From Channallabes apus (lineage: Eukaryota; Chordata; Actinopteri; Siluriformes; Clariidae), in the NCBI GenBank assembly GCA_030522415.1, contig CM060107.1, positions 5,878,847-5,942,846 on the forward strand: a stretch of DNA of 64,000 nt. Direction: 5' to 3'. Position 1 is the first letter of the stretch; each line of letters starts with the position of its first letter. The position numbers and the translations under genes were made by a program. The notes under the pieces are model-generated. The model saw nothing but the letters and a program-made list of their open reading frames with translations. It did not search any database and had not been told where the DNA came from. This document shows positions 34,601 to 45,383 of the stretch, in pieces.

Positions 34601-37600
34601 GTGTGTGCCGTGCGATGGATTGGCACCCTAGGCAGGGTGTACCCTGCCTTGTGCCCTAAGCCTCCTGGGATAGTCTCCAGGCCCCCGCGACCCTGAATAC
34701 CAGATAAAGCAGGATAGATAAGTGAGTGAGAGAAAAACTATTTTTTGTACCTTCTGCTCTAGTGTTACAAACAGAACTCCAACTTGGTACAGCTCCCTCA
34801 TTGTAATTAGATTGTTCAGAATCTAAATAAATATGCATTTATTTATTCTAAAATGACTTGGATACCCAAATTCACAAAACAGTTAATATGTTAAACTATT
34901 TTCTATCTACTGTACCTGTCTCAGTCCCTGGCTGAACCTGATGTGTGATCACTGCACCAGAGCTACTGCAGGGTTGACTGTCTATTCATTTGAATAAAAA
35001 AAAATATATATTTTAAACTTCACAAATGGGCAGATATAATCTTCTAAAATGTAAATACTACAACAATAACTACATTATGGCAAAATATATATTTTTACAT
35101 TCTTTTGTTCATATCTGCACTATAGCTCTCGTCTCCCTGCCTACCTATATAAAAGGATGGATGTGCAGCAGGTTAGAGTGATTAAAGATAGAGATGGAAA
35201 TGTACTGACAGATGCCAGGAGGGTGATGGGAAGATGGAAGGAGTACTTTGAGGAGTTGATGAATGAGGAAAACGAAAGAGAACAAAGAGTAGAAGAGGTG
35301 ACTGTTGTGGAGCAGGAAGTAGCAAATATTAGTAAAAGTGAGGTGAGAAGGGCGCTGAAGAGGATGAAGAGTGGAAAGGCTGTTGGTCCTGATGAAATAC
35401 CTGTGGAGGTATGGAAGTGCTTAGGAGAGGTGGCAGTAGAGTTTCTGACTAGTTTGTTTAACGAGATCTTGGAGAGTGAGAGGATTCCAGAGGAATGGAG
35501 GAGAAGTGTATTGGTGCCGATTTTTAAGAACAAGGGAGATGTGCAGAGCTGTGGCAATTACAGAGGCATAAAGCTAATGAGCCATACAATGAAGCTGTGG
35601 GAAAGAGTAGTGGAAGCTAGGCTAAGGGCAGAGGTGAGAATTTGTGAGCAGCAATATGGTTTTACATTGTGCTTTGTAGCGAGGGAACAGGTGGAGGAAA
35701 ATTTGGAGAGGTGGAGGTACGCTCTGGAAAGCAGAGGAATGAAGGTTAGCCGCAGCCAGACGGAATACATGTGTGTGAATGAGAGGAACCCAAGAGGAAC
35801 AGTGAGGCTACAGGGAGCAGAGGTAAAGAAGGTGCAGGATTTTAAGTACTTAAGGTCAACTGTCGAGAGCAACGGAGAGTGTTCAAAGGAGGTGAAGAGA
35901 CGAGTACAGGCAGGTTGGAATGGGTGGAGAAAAGTGTCAGGTGTGTTGTGCGATAAAAGAGTATCAGAGAGAATGAAAGGAAAGGTGTCCAGGACAGTGG
36001 TGAGACCAGCAATGCTCTACGGCTTAGAGACAGTGGCACTGAAGAAAAGACAGGAGGCAGAGCTAGAGGTAGCAGAGCTGAAGATGTTGAGGTTCTCTTT
36101 GGGAGTGACAAGGATGGATAGGATCAAGAATCAGTTCATCAGAGGGACAACCCATGTGAGATGTATTGGAGATAAAGTCAGAGAGGCCAGATTGAGGTGG
36201 TTTGGACATGTTCAGAGGAGAGATGGTGAATATATGGGTAGAAGGATGCTGAGGTTGGAACTGCCAGGCAGGAGGTCTAGAGGAAGACCAAAGAGGAGAT
36301 TTATGGATGCAGTGAGAGAGGACATGAAGTTAGTTGGTGTGAGAGAAGAGGATGCAGAGGATAGGGTTAGATGGAGGCAGATGATTCGCTGTGGTGACCC
36401 CTGAAAGGGAACAGCCGAAAGACAAAGAAGATATAGTTAATGGGGGTGTTGTATATATTTTCTAGAAGTTCAATACAACAATAATCCAGATGAAACTGAC
36501 TGCACTTGAATAGATCTGAAATTTTGAAACATTTTGCTGCTTCTTGAAGTGCTTTCTCCTTGCGTGCCCTTTTCCTTTCTGCTTCACTTGGCCAGTTTCT
36601 CTCCATCATAACATCATGTCTGTTTAAACTCTTTGCTGCTCTGGGGAGACGGGGAGCGAACATAACGTAACGATGTCAAGACTAACAGAGTTAGATTAAT
36701 GAACGGATTAATATTGTTAATACTAGATGTGCCCAGGATCTCGTTCACGTGGAATTTTGGAAACGTTTTTGCTAAAATTGACAGACAACGTTTTTTTAAC
36801 TGACCAGCAGTGTTGGGTGTAACATGGATTACTTTTTTTGATGTAATGAGTAATCTAACGCAGTAGGTCTGCCATTTAAGTACAGTTATTTAGTTACTTT
36901 TTCAAAAATGTTATCCATTATTTAGACAATTTATGTAATCCGGGAGCCAGACAGAAGTCATTCCCAGTCCGTTATTGTATGTGTGTGAAAGTCGTTCTAC
37001 AAGCCCCGCTCCCGATAACCCGCCCCCCTCTATTATTCCTGCTGTTATACCCCTATCTCACCTATGCGGTTTGACTATGCAAGGACTGATGTGTGGAAAG
37101 ATCACAGCGCCAAAACTCGCGGTGAATCATTATGAACCGTACTTGCAACCACCGTGCGAAACCGTGTAGGTGAGATTAGGGGTATTAGTAGTTAGTAGGG
37201 CCAAACGAGGAGCTATAATAGATTTGGGTGCACGCCCATATCAACATATAATAATGAATAGCAAGGTTGTTGGTCTTTCGGCTGCTCCCAGCAAGGGGTC
37301 GCCACAGCGGAATATCCAGTCTGCACAACAACTTGGCACAGGTTTTACGCCGGATGCCCTTCCTGACGCAACCCTCCCATTTTATTCGGGCTTGGGACCG
37401 ACACTGTATCCAGTGGCTGGGGGGTTTGGGCACTGGCTGGGAATCGAACCCTGGCCTTCCGCATGGCAGGCGAAACACCTACCACTGAGCCATCAGTGCC
37501 CTTATAATGATGAATAACAAGAAATGTCCAAAAAAAACATGAAATTTACATTCAAATCATGTGATCATCGATTTGTGTGGGGTGTGTGTGCACATGCCGG

Positions 37601-37826
37601 TTTTCTCCATGTTTTCTCAGTAAACTTATAAAATCGTAAGATCTAAACTTTTGTAATTCAAAAAATGTCGCTATGATGTGTTTAAAAGCAGTTAAATGTC
37701 TTTCCACTGAGCATGAACTATTTACAGCAATGAATTTCTCTCTCTGCAGATAACAGAGGAAGAAACCATAATTACTTGTGGATCCTCGTTTTGCCCGGCT
37801 TGGTGTTACTGGATCTTGGTGTGTGA
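31578..37826 (+). CDS. Single-V-domain immunoglobulin receptor, four exons
   Basis: Model: join(31578-31623, 31743-32093, 32908-32949, 37750-37826), 516 nt, 171 residues, all introns phase 1 with GT..AG borders. Residues 1-15 form a short hydrophobic leader, 21-132 one V-like Ig domain, 133-147 a polar stalk and 156-167 a hydrophobic stretch; the stop follows at V171, leaving no cytoplasmic tail. That end suits a GPI-anchor signal or a tail-less membrane stub. C38 and W52 are in the usual B and C strand places. The usual F-strand Cys (Y-x-C) is Ser (Y104-T-S106), and an extra C89 in GNCSL may provide the disulfide. The domain looks B7/butyrophilin-like; the receptor family is not recognised. 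Expression is untested, a further exon after 37817 is possible, and intron 3 is crowded with repeats. Confidence 0.62.
31743..32093 (+). CDS. Ig gene 1, exon 2 (V-like domain)
   Basis: Acceptor CCGTCTCAG; donor GTGAGTG; phase 1 on both sides, the classical Ig-domain exon. The domain runs from [18 protein letters not shown] to HVKLSVH. An alternative acceptor 15 bases downstream (31758) keeps the frame. Confidence 0.85.
32496..32690. repeat. Inverted repeat bracketing a flipped segment
   Basis: Arms of about 47 bases (32496-32543 and 32641-32690; core GTGTTGTAACCCTAGTAG and its reverse) enclose about 97 bases. The enclosed bases match the reverse complement of 54491-54575, while the flanks on the right are collinear with 54577 onward. 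The segment has therefore been inverted in one paralogous copy. Confidence 0.8.
32830..32856. repeat. (CA)n microsatellite
   Basis: Short CA run just upstream of the stalk exon; an equivalent run precedes the paralogous fossil exon at about 54740-54772. Confidence 0.85.
32908..32949 (+). CDS. Ig gene 1, exon 3 (stalk)
   Basis: A 42-base phase 1-1 exon encoding [13 protein letters not shown] between acceptor CCTCTACAG and donor GTGAGTG. A closely similar exon fossil stands at 54831-54863, which supports its reality. Confidence 0.65.
33083..33440 (-). mobile_element. tRNA-derived SINE (Mermaid-like)
   Basis: Full-length minus-strand copy, in intron 3 of Ig gene 1, of the family at 3648-3999, with a short internal repeat of the B-box region (GGAATCGAACC and CGGGAATCGAGCC). 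Confidence 0.85.
33533..34254. mobile_element. MITE-like DNA element
   Basis: Termini AGGCCATGTCCACA..CCGGGTATTTTT and AAAAATACCCGGGTACGTGT..GGCCT form imperfect inverted repeats of about 32 bp around 722 bp without a transposase. No matching target duplication was found, so the superfamily is open. Confidence 0.7.
34384..34722 (+). mobile_element. tRNA-derived SINE (Mermaid-like)
   Basis: Plus-strand copy with a duplicated A-box word (GTGGTTAGCACT twice) and B box GGGTTCGATTCC near 34435. Confidence 0.85.
34723..35110. other. Intronic AT-rich sequence, nothing specific
   Basis: No exon or repeat family supported. Confidence 0.4.
35111..36440 (+). mobile_element. RTE-like LINE, truncated and internally deleted
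   Basis: It contains a long open frame (35157-36404) and the typical tail GTGACCCCTGAAAGGGAACA followed by GA-rich sequence. The endonuclease is missing. It lies in intron 3 of Ig gene 1, same strand. Confidence 0.85.
35157..36404 (+). pseudogene. RTE-like LINE ORF with RT core deleted in frame
   Basis: The 415-codon frame has [15 protein letters not shown] and [19 protein letters not shown] at the start, and [20 protein letters not shown] with EQQYGF near residues 123-162. It then jumps to [20 protein letters not shown] (from about residue 169), which normally follows the FADD box. It ends with the C-terminal [23 protein letters not shown] region. The catalytic palm is therefore deleted although no stop or frameshift has arisen. 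It is not a host gene. Confidence 0.88.
36441..36960. other. Unassigned, with a hAT-like end at 36808-36960
   Basis: CAGTGTTGGGTGTAACATGG at 36808 resembles a hAT terminus followed by TTACTTTTT-type subterminal words. No partner end was found. The rest shows nothing. Confidence 0.4.
37048..37184. mobile_element. Harbinger-like MITE (short version)
   Basis: Terminal repeats TACCCCTATCTCACCTATGC and its reverse bound 137 bp with a perfect TTA duplication (37045-37047, 37185-37187). It is an internally shortened relative of 57597-57843. A three-base TWA duplication fits PIF/Harbinger elements. Confidence 0.88.
37262..37503 (-). mobile_element. tRNA-derived SINE (DANA-like)
   Basis: On the minus strand it shows an A box (TGGCTCAGTGGTAGG) and B box (GGGTTCGATTCCC type). 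On the plus strand the conserved word GGGGTCGCCACAGCGGAATA is seen. A second copy is at 45384-45604. Confidence 0.85.
37750..37826 (+). CDS. Ig gene 1, exon 4 (hydrophobic C-terminus)
   Basis: Acceptor CTCTCTGCAG, then [24 protein letters not shown] and a stop. The frame joins exon 3 at phase 1. A weak donor (GTGTGTGA at 37819) could extend the transcript into unseen tail exons. Confidence 0.5.
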
Positions 37827-38164
37827 CATCTGATTCTGAAAAGGAGAAATATTTATTAGTCAGCTGTGAATGAAGAATGGTATTGGTATAGTGGAACCTC
37901 GGATTACAAGCACAATTTGTTCCGGAACTGGGCTCGTATTCCAAAACACTCGTGAACCAAATCGAATTTTTACATAAGAAATGTAGACTCAAATTATTCG
38001 TTCCACAGCCCCCAAAAAATAAATACATAAAAATAATTAACACAAAATATAAAATAAAAATAAAACAAATTAACCTGCACTTTACCTTAAAAAAAAAAAA
38101 AAAGTAAAAATAAATCCCTACAGATAATTGTTTCCGTTTATGTGCACAGGCGCTGTGTAGGTGA

Positions 38165-38562
38165 AGTAGGGCTGGAATATTATAGATGTTAGTTGTGCAT
38201 ATTGATGCAAAAATATAACAATTGTCATACCAAAGAATAAACTACCCGCCAATGTGGCTAGTGAGACTAAAGTTATTACCCGCCACAGCCGAATTTTACC
38301 CGCATTTGGCGGGTGGGCGGGTGCAAATGTCAACGCCATCTTGTCTCCGTTTATGCTTCCTGAATCGCGACCGTACTACTTCCGGGTCCTAGAGCCGGTC
38401 GCGGAGCGAGTGCGCATGACGGCAATCAAACTAGCTTCGCGTCCAGCGTTTTCTTCCGACAGAGAATAAAAAATATCGACCGTTCTATCGAACATATTTT
38501 ATATTGATATTGATCACGTGTCTATCGCGAAACATATCGTTATCGTTTTATCGCCCAGGCCT
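38165..38562. mobile_element. hAT-like element nested in the mariner-like copy
   Basis: The right end reads (reversed) TAGGCCTGGGCGATAAAACG, then ATAACGATATG and CGCGATAGAC. The left end starts TAGGGCTGGAATATTATAG. This is the style of fish hAT ends beginning TAGGGCTGGGC. No ORF. Confidence 0.5.
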
Positions 38563-38809
38563 ACTGTGAAGCTAAAGTAAGAGGAGAGGAGGAATCAGAC
38601 CACAGTAACCCCTCCTCCTCCCTTATTTGCGTTTCACACACACACATTAACGGAAAATTAGCAAGAAATTTCTCTAATAACACTTAGATTGAGCGACACA
38701 CTAACAGAATCACTGCTGTAAAAGTAAAACAAATTAATCCGCACTTTACCTTTGAAAAAAATCGCGACAGAGCAGTGTTTCTGTATAGAGCAGAGAGAGA
38801 GAGAGAGAG

Positions 38810-38811
<2 letters not shown>

Positions 38812-38880
<69 letters not shown>
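38812..38880. repeat. (GA)n(GT)n microsatellite
   Basis: A GA run from about 38790 merges into about 33 GT units. A shorter GT run is at 38971-38993. Confidence 0.9.
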
Positions 38881-38881
<1 letters not shown>

Positions 38882-39445
38882 TGAAGGCGAGAGGAGGGGA
38901 GGAGGAGTGTGTGAAGGGGCACAGTGTCAAATATCGTGCACAGACACTGAATTGGTGCAAAGTAGGAGGAGTGTGTGTGTGTGTGTGTGTGTGGCACACG
39001 GTGTCCAATGACGCGCGCGCACACAGACACAGAGAGAAAATAGATCTTTAACCTCTCTAATGAGACTTGCTTTTGCTTTACACGCGCGCTGTACACACAC
39101 GCATACAGACACAAAATAAAATATGTTTTAAACACACACGTGGTCACTGTGTAATAGTAAACAGTAAACGCATGCACGGATGTTGACTATACCAGTGAGA
39201 GATGCGTACTAAGACCCAACAGGGGAGACCCACAATTCCGCAGCGCAAGAGAGAGAAAAAAACGTTGCCTCAGTTGTGATCACGTGATGCTTGGCATCAA
39301 AACAAGAAGGGCCTGTATGATGCATGATGCTCGGTACTGGTAAACCAAGACTTGTTCGTTTTTCAAGTCAAAATGTATTAAAAATCTTTGTTCATCTTGT
39401 GAAACACTCACAAACTGCGTTACTCGCAATCCGAGGTTTCACTAT

Positions 39446-40117
39446 GGGTGATTTTAACGAAATCATGCTTTAAAATATGTTCAAGTATGAAAATGTAAAA
39501 AATGCTTAAATTAACTTTTTTTTTTCCAGACATTAGCAATTATTCGGACGGGAATAGCTTTACAGGGGGTTGTTAGAGAAATTTCTGTTTCACAGACGTA
39601 CGAATCTCCCATGTCTGTCTTTCTCTCACACGACCTCTGTAAAAATTCCAGAGCAAATTACCTACAAACCTACCTATTTTCAGCAAACTCTGCGGTCCTC
39701 TGAGAAGTCTAATCGCGTCCGAATCCGAATGTCTGTGATTGCTGAAAATGTTTTTTCCAAAACGCGTTTTCTTTTGTGTTTTGGTCAACGTGAATAATGT
39801 ATGTAGATCCTGGACACGTGGTCTTGTGCAACGCTCACATGTAAAACACAGACACTCCTACCTCCGTAATAAACACAGAGGTGTTAGTCCCGTCTCAATG
39901 CATACATGAAATGAATGAAAACTCAAACGTCGTTTGGAAAACTAGTCCCATCCGAATAGGGTTAAAGACTGAAGTATTTGTAAATTTTTTCAAAATGACA
40001 TGACAAACCTGAAAGAACATAATTTTTACATTCTACACATGCATTTAAAATCAAAGTACTATTTTCTATTAATTAAATTAACATCTAATGAAGATCTGTT
40101 GTGGTATTGATATACTG
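39446..40117. other. No gene seen
   Basis: AT-rich sequence, no supportable feature. Confidence 0.4.
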
Positions 40118-40294
40118 TACAGTGGAGCATAATTCATTCTGGAAGAATGATTGTATATCAAAACACTCATATTCCAAGCAGATTTCCAAGACGAGTTACA
40201 TATATTCATATAAAATTAAACACAAAATATAAAGTAAAAATAAAACAAAATAACCTGCACATTACCTTTGAAAAAAATCCTGACAGAGCAGTGT

Positions 40295-40343
<49 letters not shown>

Positions 40344-41660
40344 TGAGAAGCTGAAGTGTAAGCAAAGAAGGAGGGAGGGACAGCTTTCACCTTAAAAATA
40401 AAAGCTTAAACAAAAGAAATACGTTAGAAAATATTAACTAGTAAAATATACTGTACAAGTAAAATATACTGTTATAAAAGAAATACAGTAGAAAATGAAA
40501 TTAACTAGTAAAATATACTGTACAAAGTAAAATAAAATATACTGTACAAATAAGAACAAAATATCAATATAATAATATAGAAATATAAAAGAAGAAAATA
40601 GAAATTTGTCCAAATCAGAAGTGTAGAAATTATTGGGGTGTGCAAATATACATAAAAGTGACTTCTTAAAGTGGCTTATTATTAAAGTGATTTGCGCAGT
40701 AGTCCATAAATTGAAATATAAATATATAGTGCAAAAGTGTGCATGAATGTGTCCAAAGTCGCCATGAATGTACTGTCAGTGTTGGATGTAAAAAAGATGA
40801 TGTTAGTTCTGTATTGTGGTGTGGTTGAGAGACCTTATCGCCTGCAGGAAGAAGCTCCTCCTCAGTCTCTCAGTGTTGGCCTTCCCAGACCGCAACAGAG
40901 TGAACAGTCCATTATTGGGGTGGCTGAGGTCCTTCATGATCTTCCTGGCCTTAGTCCAGCACCGCTTGCTGTAGACCGAGTGCAGGTCAGGGAGCTCAGT
41001 GCGGATGATTCGTTCGGCTGATCGCACCACCCTCTGTAGAGCTCGTCTGTCCTGCATGGTGCTGTTTCCAAACCAGGTTGTGATGTTTCCCGTCAGGATG
41101 CTCTCTATGGTGCAGGGGTAGAAATTTCTGAGCACCTTGGAGGGCAGTCTGAAGTCTCTCAAGCGTCTGAGGTGGTAGAGATGCTGCCGGGCTTTTTTCA
41201 CCACGGTGTTGATGTGACAGGACCATGACAGGTCCTGCGTGATGTGAACACCGAGGTATCGAAAGCTGTCCACTCTCTCCACTGGGCTCCTGTTGATGAC
41301 TGGGGTCTGGTAGTTCCTCTCCTGCTTTGTACTAAAGTCCACTACCAGCTCCTTTGTCTTGCTGACGTTCAAGAGGAGATTGGAAATCTGGAGAAATGGT
41401 GCCAGAGGAACAATCTCCTCTAGGTAGGCCGACTCATCGTTATTCGTGATCAGGCCGACCACGACAGTGTCGTCAGCAAACTTGATTCCTGAGAACCATT
41501 GGCTTATTTGTGATCATCTGACACTCAGCAGACAAAGCAAATGCCTACAACTCATATATAAAGATGCTTATTTATCAAGTTAAAATGTATTTAGAAATTT
41601 TTCTAGTCTTGCAAAGTGCTTGCTGACCGTGTTACTCGCAATCTAAAGTTCCACTTTATA
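40118..41660. mobile_element. Mariner-like non-autonomous element, copy 2, with LINE insertion
   Basis: The left end TACAGTGGAGCATAATTCAT and right end CGCAATCTAAAGTTCCACTT are diverged versions of copy 1. The shared interior includes GACAGAGCAGTGTTTCCGTG and a (GT)n run (40300-40341). A LINE occupies about 40440-41485. Confidence 0.7.
40803..41485 (-). pseudogene. Non-LTR LINE ORF fragment (Rex1-like?)
   Basis: The minus-strand frame includes KFADDTVVVGLI (intact FADD box, about 41480-41450), NVSKTKELVVDF, FRYLGVHITQDLSWSCHINT, KARQHLYHLRRLRDFRLPSK, ESILTGNITTWFGNSTMQDR and KARKIMKDLSHPNNGLF. It continues to a stop at 40803. It is truncated upstream of the FADD box. The clade is not certain; the C-terminal half is uninterrupted, suggesting a fairly young insertion. 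Confidence 0.82.
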
Positions 41661-41984
41661 GGTTTCAGAAATTAAGTTATTTATTTCAGTAATGCAGAAC
41701 AAACTGATAATATTGTACAATCAAGCAGTCAAGTTTAAAACAGTTTTATTGTGTAAGGGTTCAGAAATCCAAAGGCCAAAAAAAATTTAAGAAAAACATT
41801 AAAACAGAAGTAAACAGGGCAACATTTCAACATGTACCTAAAAAAAAAACTTGAACCATTTTACCATGACATTAAAAAAAAACTGACCACAATTACCACA
41901 TTCTGATTTGGCAGAACTGGTCACATGTATATTCATTTCTAACAAACAGCTACACAACAGTTCCACAATGAAAGGGAGGGAAGT
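41661..41984. other. No gene seen
   Basis: AT-rich, A-run-rich sequence. Confidence 0.4.
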
Positions 41985-42350
41985 GGAACAGTAAGAATAC
42001 AGGGTGAAGAAGGTGGACTTTAAGTACTTTGAGTAAACAAATCAGGATAATGGTGTGGGAAAAGTGTGGGAAAGAGTGCAGGCAGGTTGGAATGGGTGGA
42101 GAACGATGTCGAGTGTTCTGTGTGAAAATATCAGTGAGAATCAAAGGGGAAGATGTACAAGGCAGTGGGGAGACTGTCATGCTGTATGGTTTAAAGACAG
42201 GAGACAGAGCTGGAGGTTGCAGAGCTGAAGATGTTGAGGTTCTCTTTGGGAGGGACACAGTTGGAAAGCATTAGGAATGAGTAAATCAGAGGGACAGCAC
42301 AACATTAGGGAAGCCAGACTACGATTGTTTGGAAATGTTCAGAGGAGGTA
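41985..42350 (+). pseudogene. RTE-like LINE C-terminal fragment
   Basis: A decayed copy of the 35760-36220 region of the RTE-like LINE, with words such as GGTGAAGAAGGTGGACTTTA, GCAGGTTGGAATGGGTGGAG and AAGATGTTGAGGTTCTCTTT, and many indels. Confidence 0.8.
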
Positions 42351-43344
42351 AAATTTTTTATTTATATATTCAACACAGTTATGAAAGTTATTTCCTGTTA
42401 TAATTGCTTATTGTGCATCAATAAATAACAATAATGGAAATATCAAACAAAACTCATTTTAACCGGTAAAACAACAGTAAAACCTTGCATTTTAAAAGTA
42501 GATGTTCTGTATATTATACGTAAAATCTATTCATAATATGCTGTATTTTTATGTTTTAATAATGAAGTTATTGTGGTAAATCTTAAACACATCTTGAGAA
42601 AAGACAAGAGAGCAAAATATAACTTGAGAAATTTTTTAACAGCCATCGTCAATAGTTGTAAACAACTGGATGAATTTTTATTCAAACAAAGTTTTCAAAG
42701 TTTGAAACAAAGTTTATGTGCCATGCACACAACAACCACCCACACTCTCCCTGTCTGGAATGTTCCACAGTATGGCATAAAACTTACCTCCATGGAGACA
42801 ATCAGGTGATGCCAAATGGCAAGTTACAGGTCAGCTCTACAGATCTACAGACGAGCCCCATCACATTTGTTACGGTATTTTTGCAATAAAAACAGTTCTA
42901 ATTGAATATATGCAAGATAGATAAGTTTTATACCATATTGTGAAACATTCCCACAAAGAAAGAACATCTTCATGAAACAAGCAGGTGGCGGACTCGCTAC
43001 CAGAAAAAGTTAGTGCACCTTTAAGACTTAAAAAAAATTATACAGTGCTTTAAAAAACAATACACATTGTGGATTTAACAAAACTAACAGTACCTCTTCT
43101 CAAACAAACAGAAAAAAAGTGCATCCTTAAGACTTAAAAAAAAGTCCATATTTAGGCTTAACGCCACTTGTGATCGGAGAGTTCCTGTATCAGGGTGGGG
43201 ATTCGAGGGTTCACGTTGAGACGACGCTTGGAGTTTTATTCTCTACTTTGCTTCCTTTTTCTGGGTTTATTTAGAAAAGACACCTTTTATTTAACTAAAT
43301 AAATTAATTAATTAAAGAAAAGACTACAAGAAACAATATACACA
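42351..43344. other. No gene seen
   Basis: AT-rich sequence. A word TTAAGACTTAAAAAAAA recurs at about 43021 and 43128. No exon supported. Confidence 0.4.
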
Positions 43345-43505
43345 CTACCAGTCAAAAGTTTGGAAATTGTACTGTTTTGATTGTTTTTGAACAATCAACA
43401 AGGCTGCATTTGTGTTATTAAAAATACAAAAAAAGCTGTTTTATTGTGAAATATTTTTAAAATGTAAAATAACTTTTCTATTTGAACATATTTTAATTGA
43501 TTCCT
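43345..43505. mobile_element. Tc1-like terminal fragment
   Basis: It begins CACTACCAGTCAAAAGTTTG and continues ACAAGGCTGCATTTGTGTTA, a terminal repeat very common in fish. The rest of the element is missing. Confidence 0.6.
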
Positions 43506-43630
43506 GTGAAATGCAGAAGTGAAGGAGGAGATGAGGTTGATAAGGTTCCGATCCAGACTTAGCATGTGGAGGAATAGCAGGACTGTCCTATGAACAAATT
43601 ATTTAACATTTAACATATACTCCCTATACA

Positions 43631-45003
43631 CAGAGTACGCAGTCTGCGTAGGGCACCAACTCCCAGGGGGGCACCATCCCAGCTGCTCAAAAAAAATGTT
43701 TTATATATTATAATAATAAATTAATATTAATAATATACATATACAAATAAACAAAAATATAAATGTATATATTGCATTTAACGGTGAACGCAGAGTAGGC
43801 TAAGCATACGTGATGGCGCGCGCGCCCTCACCTCTGTTACGGCGGCCTATTTGACCAAAAATTATAATAATTGAACAATATGCCTGGTCCTGGAAAGAGA
43901 CATCAACTGTCCGGCGCCGGGAAACGAAAGAAAAAAAAGCCCAAGATGAAGCCCGTGCATCACTTTCAGGTACGTTCATAATCCTGTGAAACTTTATTTT
44001 ATTCTGTCGACGTTAATAAAGTGTTTTAATGTCGGTAATAATTTCACGACTAACGCATCTTACTTAATATGATACAGTGACGCTCTCTGTAACTGTTGCC
44101 TCTGCTGAGCCAAGTTTTTCTAAAATGAAGCTCATCAAAATGTACTTGCGCTCATCTATGGCACAAGAGTGCATGAGTGGTCTATAGTCAGCATCAACTC
44201 TGAATTATCAAAGGCTTTATCATAAGAAGAGCTCATTTACGACTTCGCCTCAAGAAAAAGCAGAAGTGTTGTAAGGATTTCTTGTTTTTGCTAGACCCCG
44301 TCTAGTCAGTGCTCAGCCTGTATTTTGCTTCCCGCCTGGTACCAGGGAACCCCTCAATAATACACAAGTCCGTGCTTAGTGAGACGTTCCAAGTTTATTG
44401 TGGAAGACAGGAGTATATATACGCACACACACGCAAAGAATCAGAGTGTTTGCATCTGGTCAGGAATGTTTAGAAAAGATAAGGTAAAGAAGAACATAAA
44501 ATTGGGAGTAGCTCTGCATTTACGAGCATTTACAGTTTTACGACCTTTAACATAAACTACTATAGGATGTGTTTATTGAAAGTGCAGCTTGTGTCGGGGT
44601 AAGAGAAAGAAATAACATTCTGTTCTCACGCACACAGAATATCATAAAACATACTAAAAATCAAATATTCCCTACAAGTGTGCCTTTGTAAATTTTTAAC
44701 TTTGGAAAGCTCCATCAGATGATAGAGTTGATTTTATTTCAGTTTATTATTGTTTATTTTATTTATTATAAATGCTTTTATTTAAAGTGATATTTTAGTT
44801 TGTATTTTTTGCTGTAGAGCTACAATTGTAATTTATAAATGATACAATTTATTTATGTATTTACTTTTATTTGATTAAAGGTCTATTTTGGCCCCTATAG
44901 TAGGTGATTTTTTATTACTTTATTTCTACTTCCGTAATATTTGGGGGAGGGGCACAAAAGTAAATTTCTGCTTAGGGCACCGATTTGGCCAGCAATGGCC
45001 CTG
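43631..45003 (+). mobile_element. hAT derivative carrying a solo LTR
   Basis: The left end CAGAGTACGCAGTCTGCGTA and right end TTGGCCAGCAATGGCCCTG are weak inverted repeats, with GGGCACC words just inside each. Exon 1 of the transposase (43880-43969; MPGPGKRHQLSGAGKRKKKK, donor GTACGT) and a decayed C-terminal part (about 44080-44269; AEPSFSKMKLIKMYLRSSMA) remain. The target duplication could not be matched, so the outer borders are approximate. Confidence 0.65.
44270..44676. mobile_element. Solo LTR
   Basis: A 407 bp block starts TGTAAGGATTTC and ends ATTCCCTACA (TG..CA), flanked by a perfect 5 bp duplication AGTGT (44265-44269, 44677-44681). It interrupts the C-terminal coding remnant of the hAT element. 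No internal retroelement genes. Confidence 0.85.
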
Positions 45004-45383
45004 TATTTATGTATGTTGTTGTTAGCAATGAGATAATTTAGGACTCAACTGATCCGAGTGAATGAAGAGAAGGATTTGTGAGTCATATAAAGAATCGGAT
45101 TATTCAATCCAGATGAATCCGGGATTCATTCTGGTGACTGCGGCTGCGCGCGTTTAAATGGACGTCATTTGGACCGTGATCTCGTTACATCGCTGAGGCT
45201 TTCCCCCTCCCCAATATTAGGATTATTCTCCATAAAGACAGCTTTACAGGACAGACATTTTGTGCAATCGTGTTCCCGGACTCGATTTCATTGAAACCGG
45301 TGAGGCCGACTCATTTCTCCACACACACACACAATATACACCGGACACTTTAGGCATTTTGTACATCCACTTACAAACTGAAA
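45004..45383. other. No gene seen
   Basis: No supportable exon or repeat. Confidence 0.4.

Larger units (their letters stand above)
37888..39445. mobile_element. Mariner-like non-autonomous element, copy 1
   Basis: Termini TATAGTGGAACCTCGGATTA and CAATCCGAGGTTTCACTA (TA flanks). The interior shares TTAACCTGCACTTTACCTT and CGACAGAGCAGTGTTTC followed by a GT-rich microsatellite with copy 2 at 40118-41660. Transposase is absent. It starts 61 bases after the last exon of Ig gene 1. Confidence 0.75.

Noticed and set aside
35141..36111. Minus-strand frames opposite the RTE-like LINE
   Set aside because: Shadow frames of the plus-strand LINE ORF.
35157..36404. Longest ORF in the window as a host gene
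   Set aside because: Motifs are those of an RTE-like LINE with the RT palm deleted.
38658..39177. Long frames rich in His-Thr or Cys-Val
   Set aside because: They are translations of (GT)n/(CA)n microsatellites.
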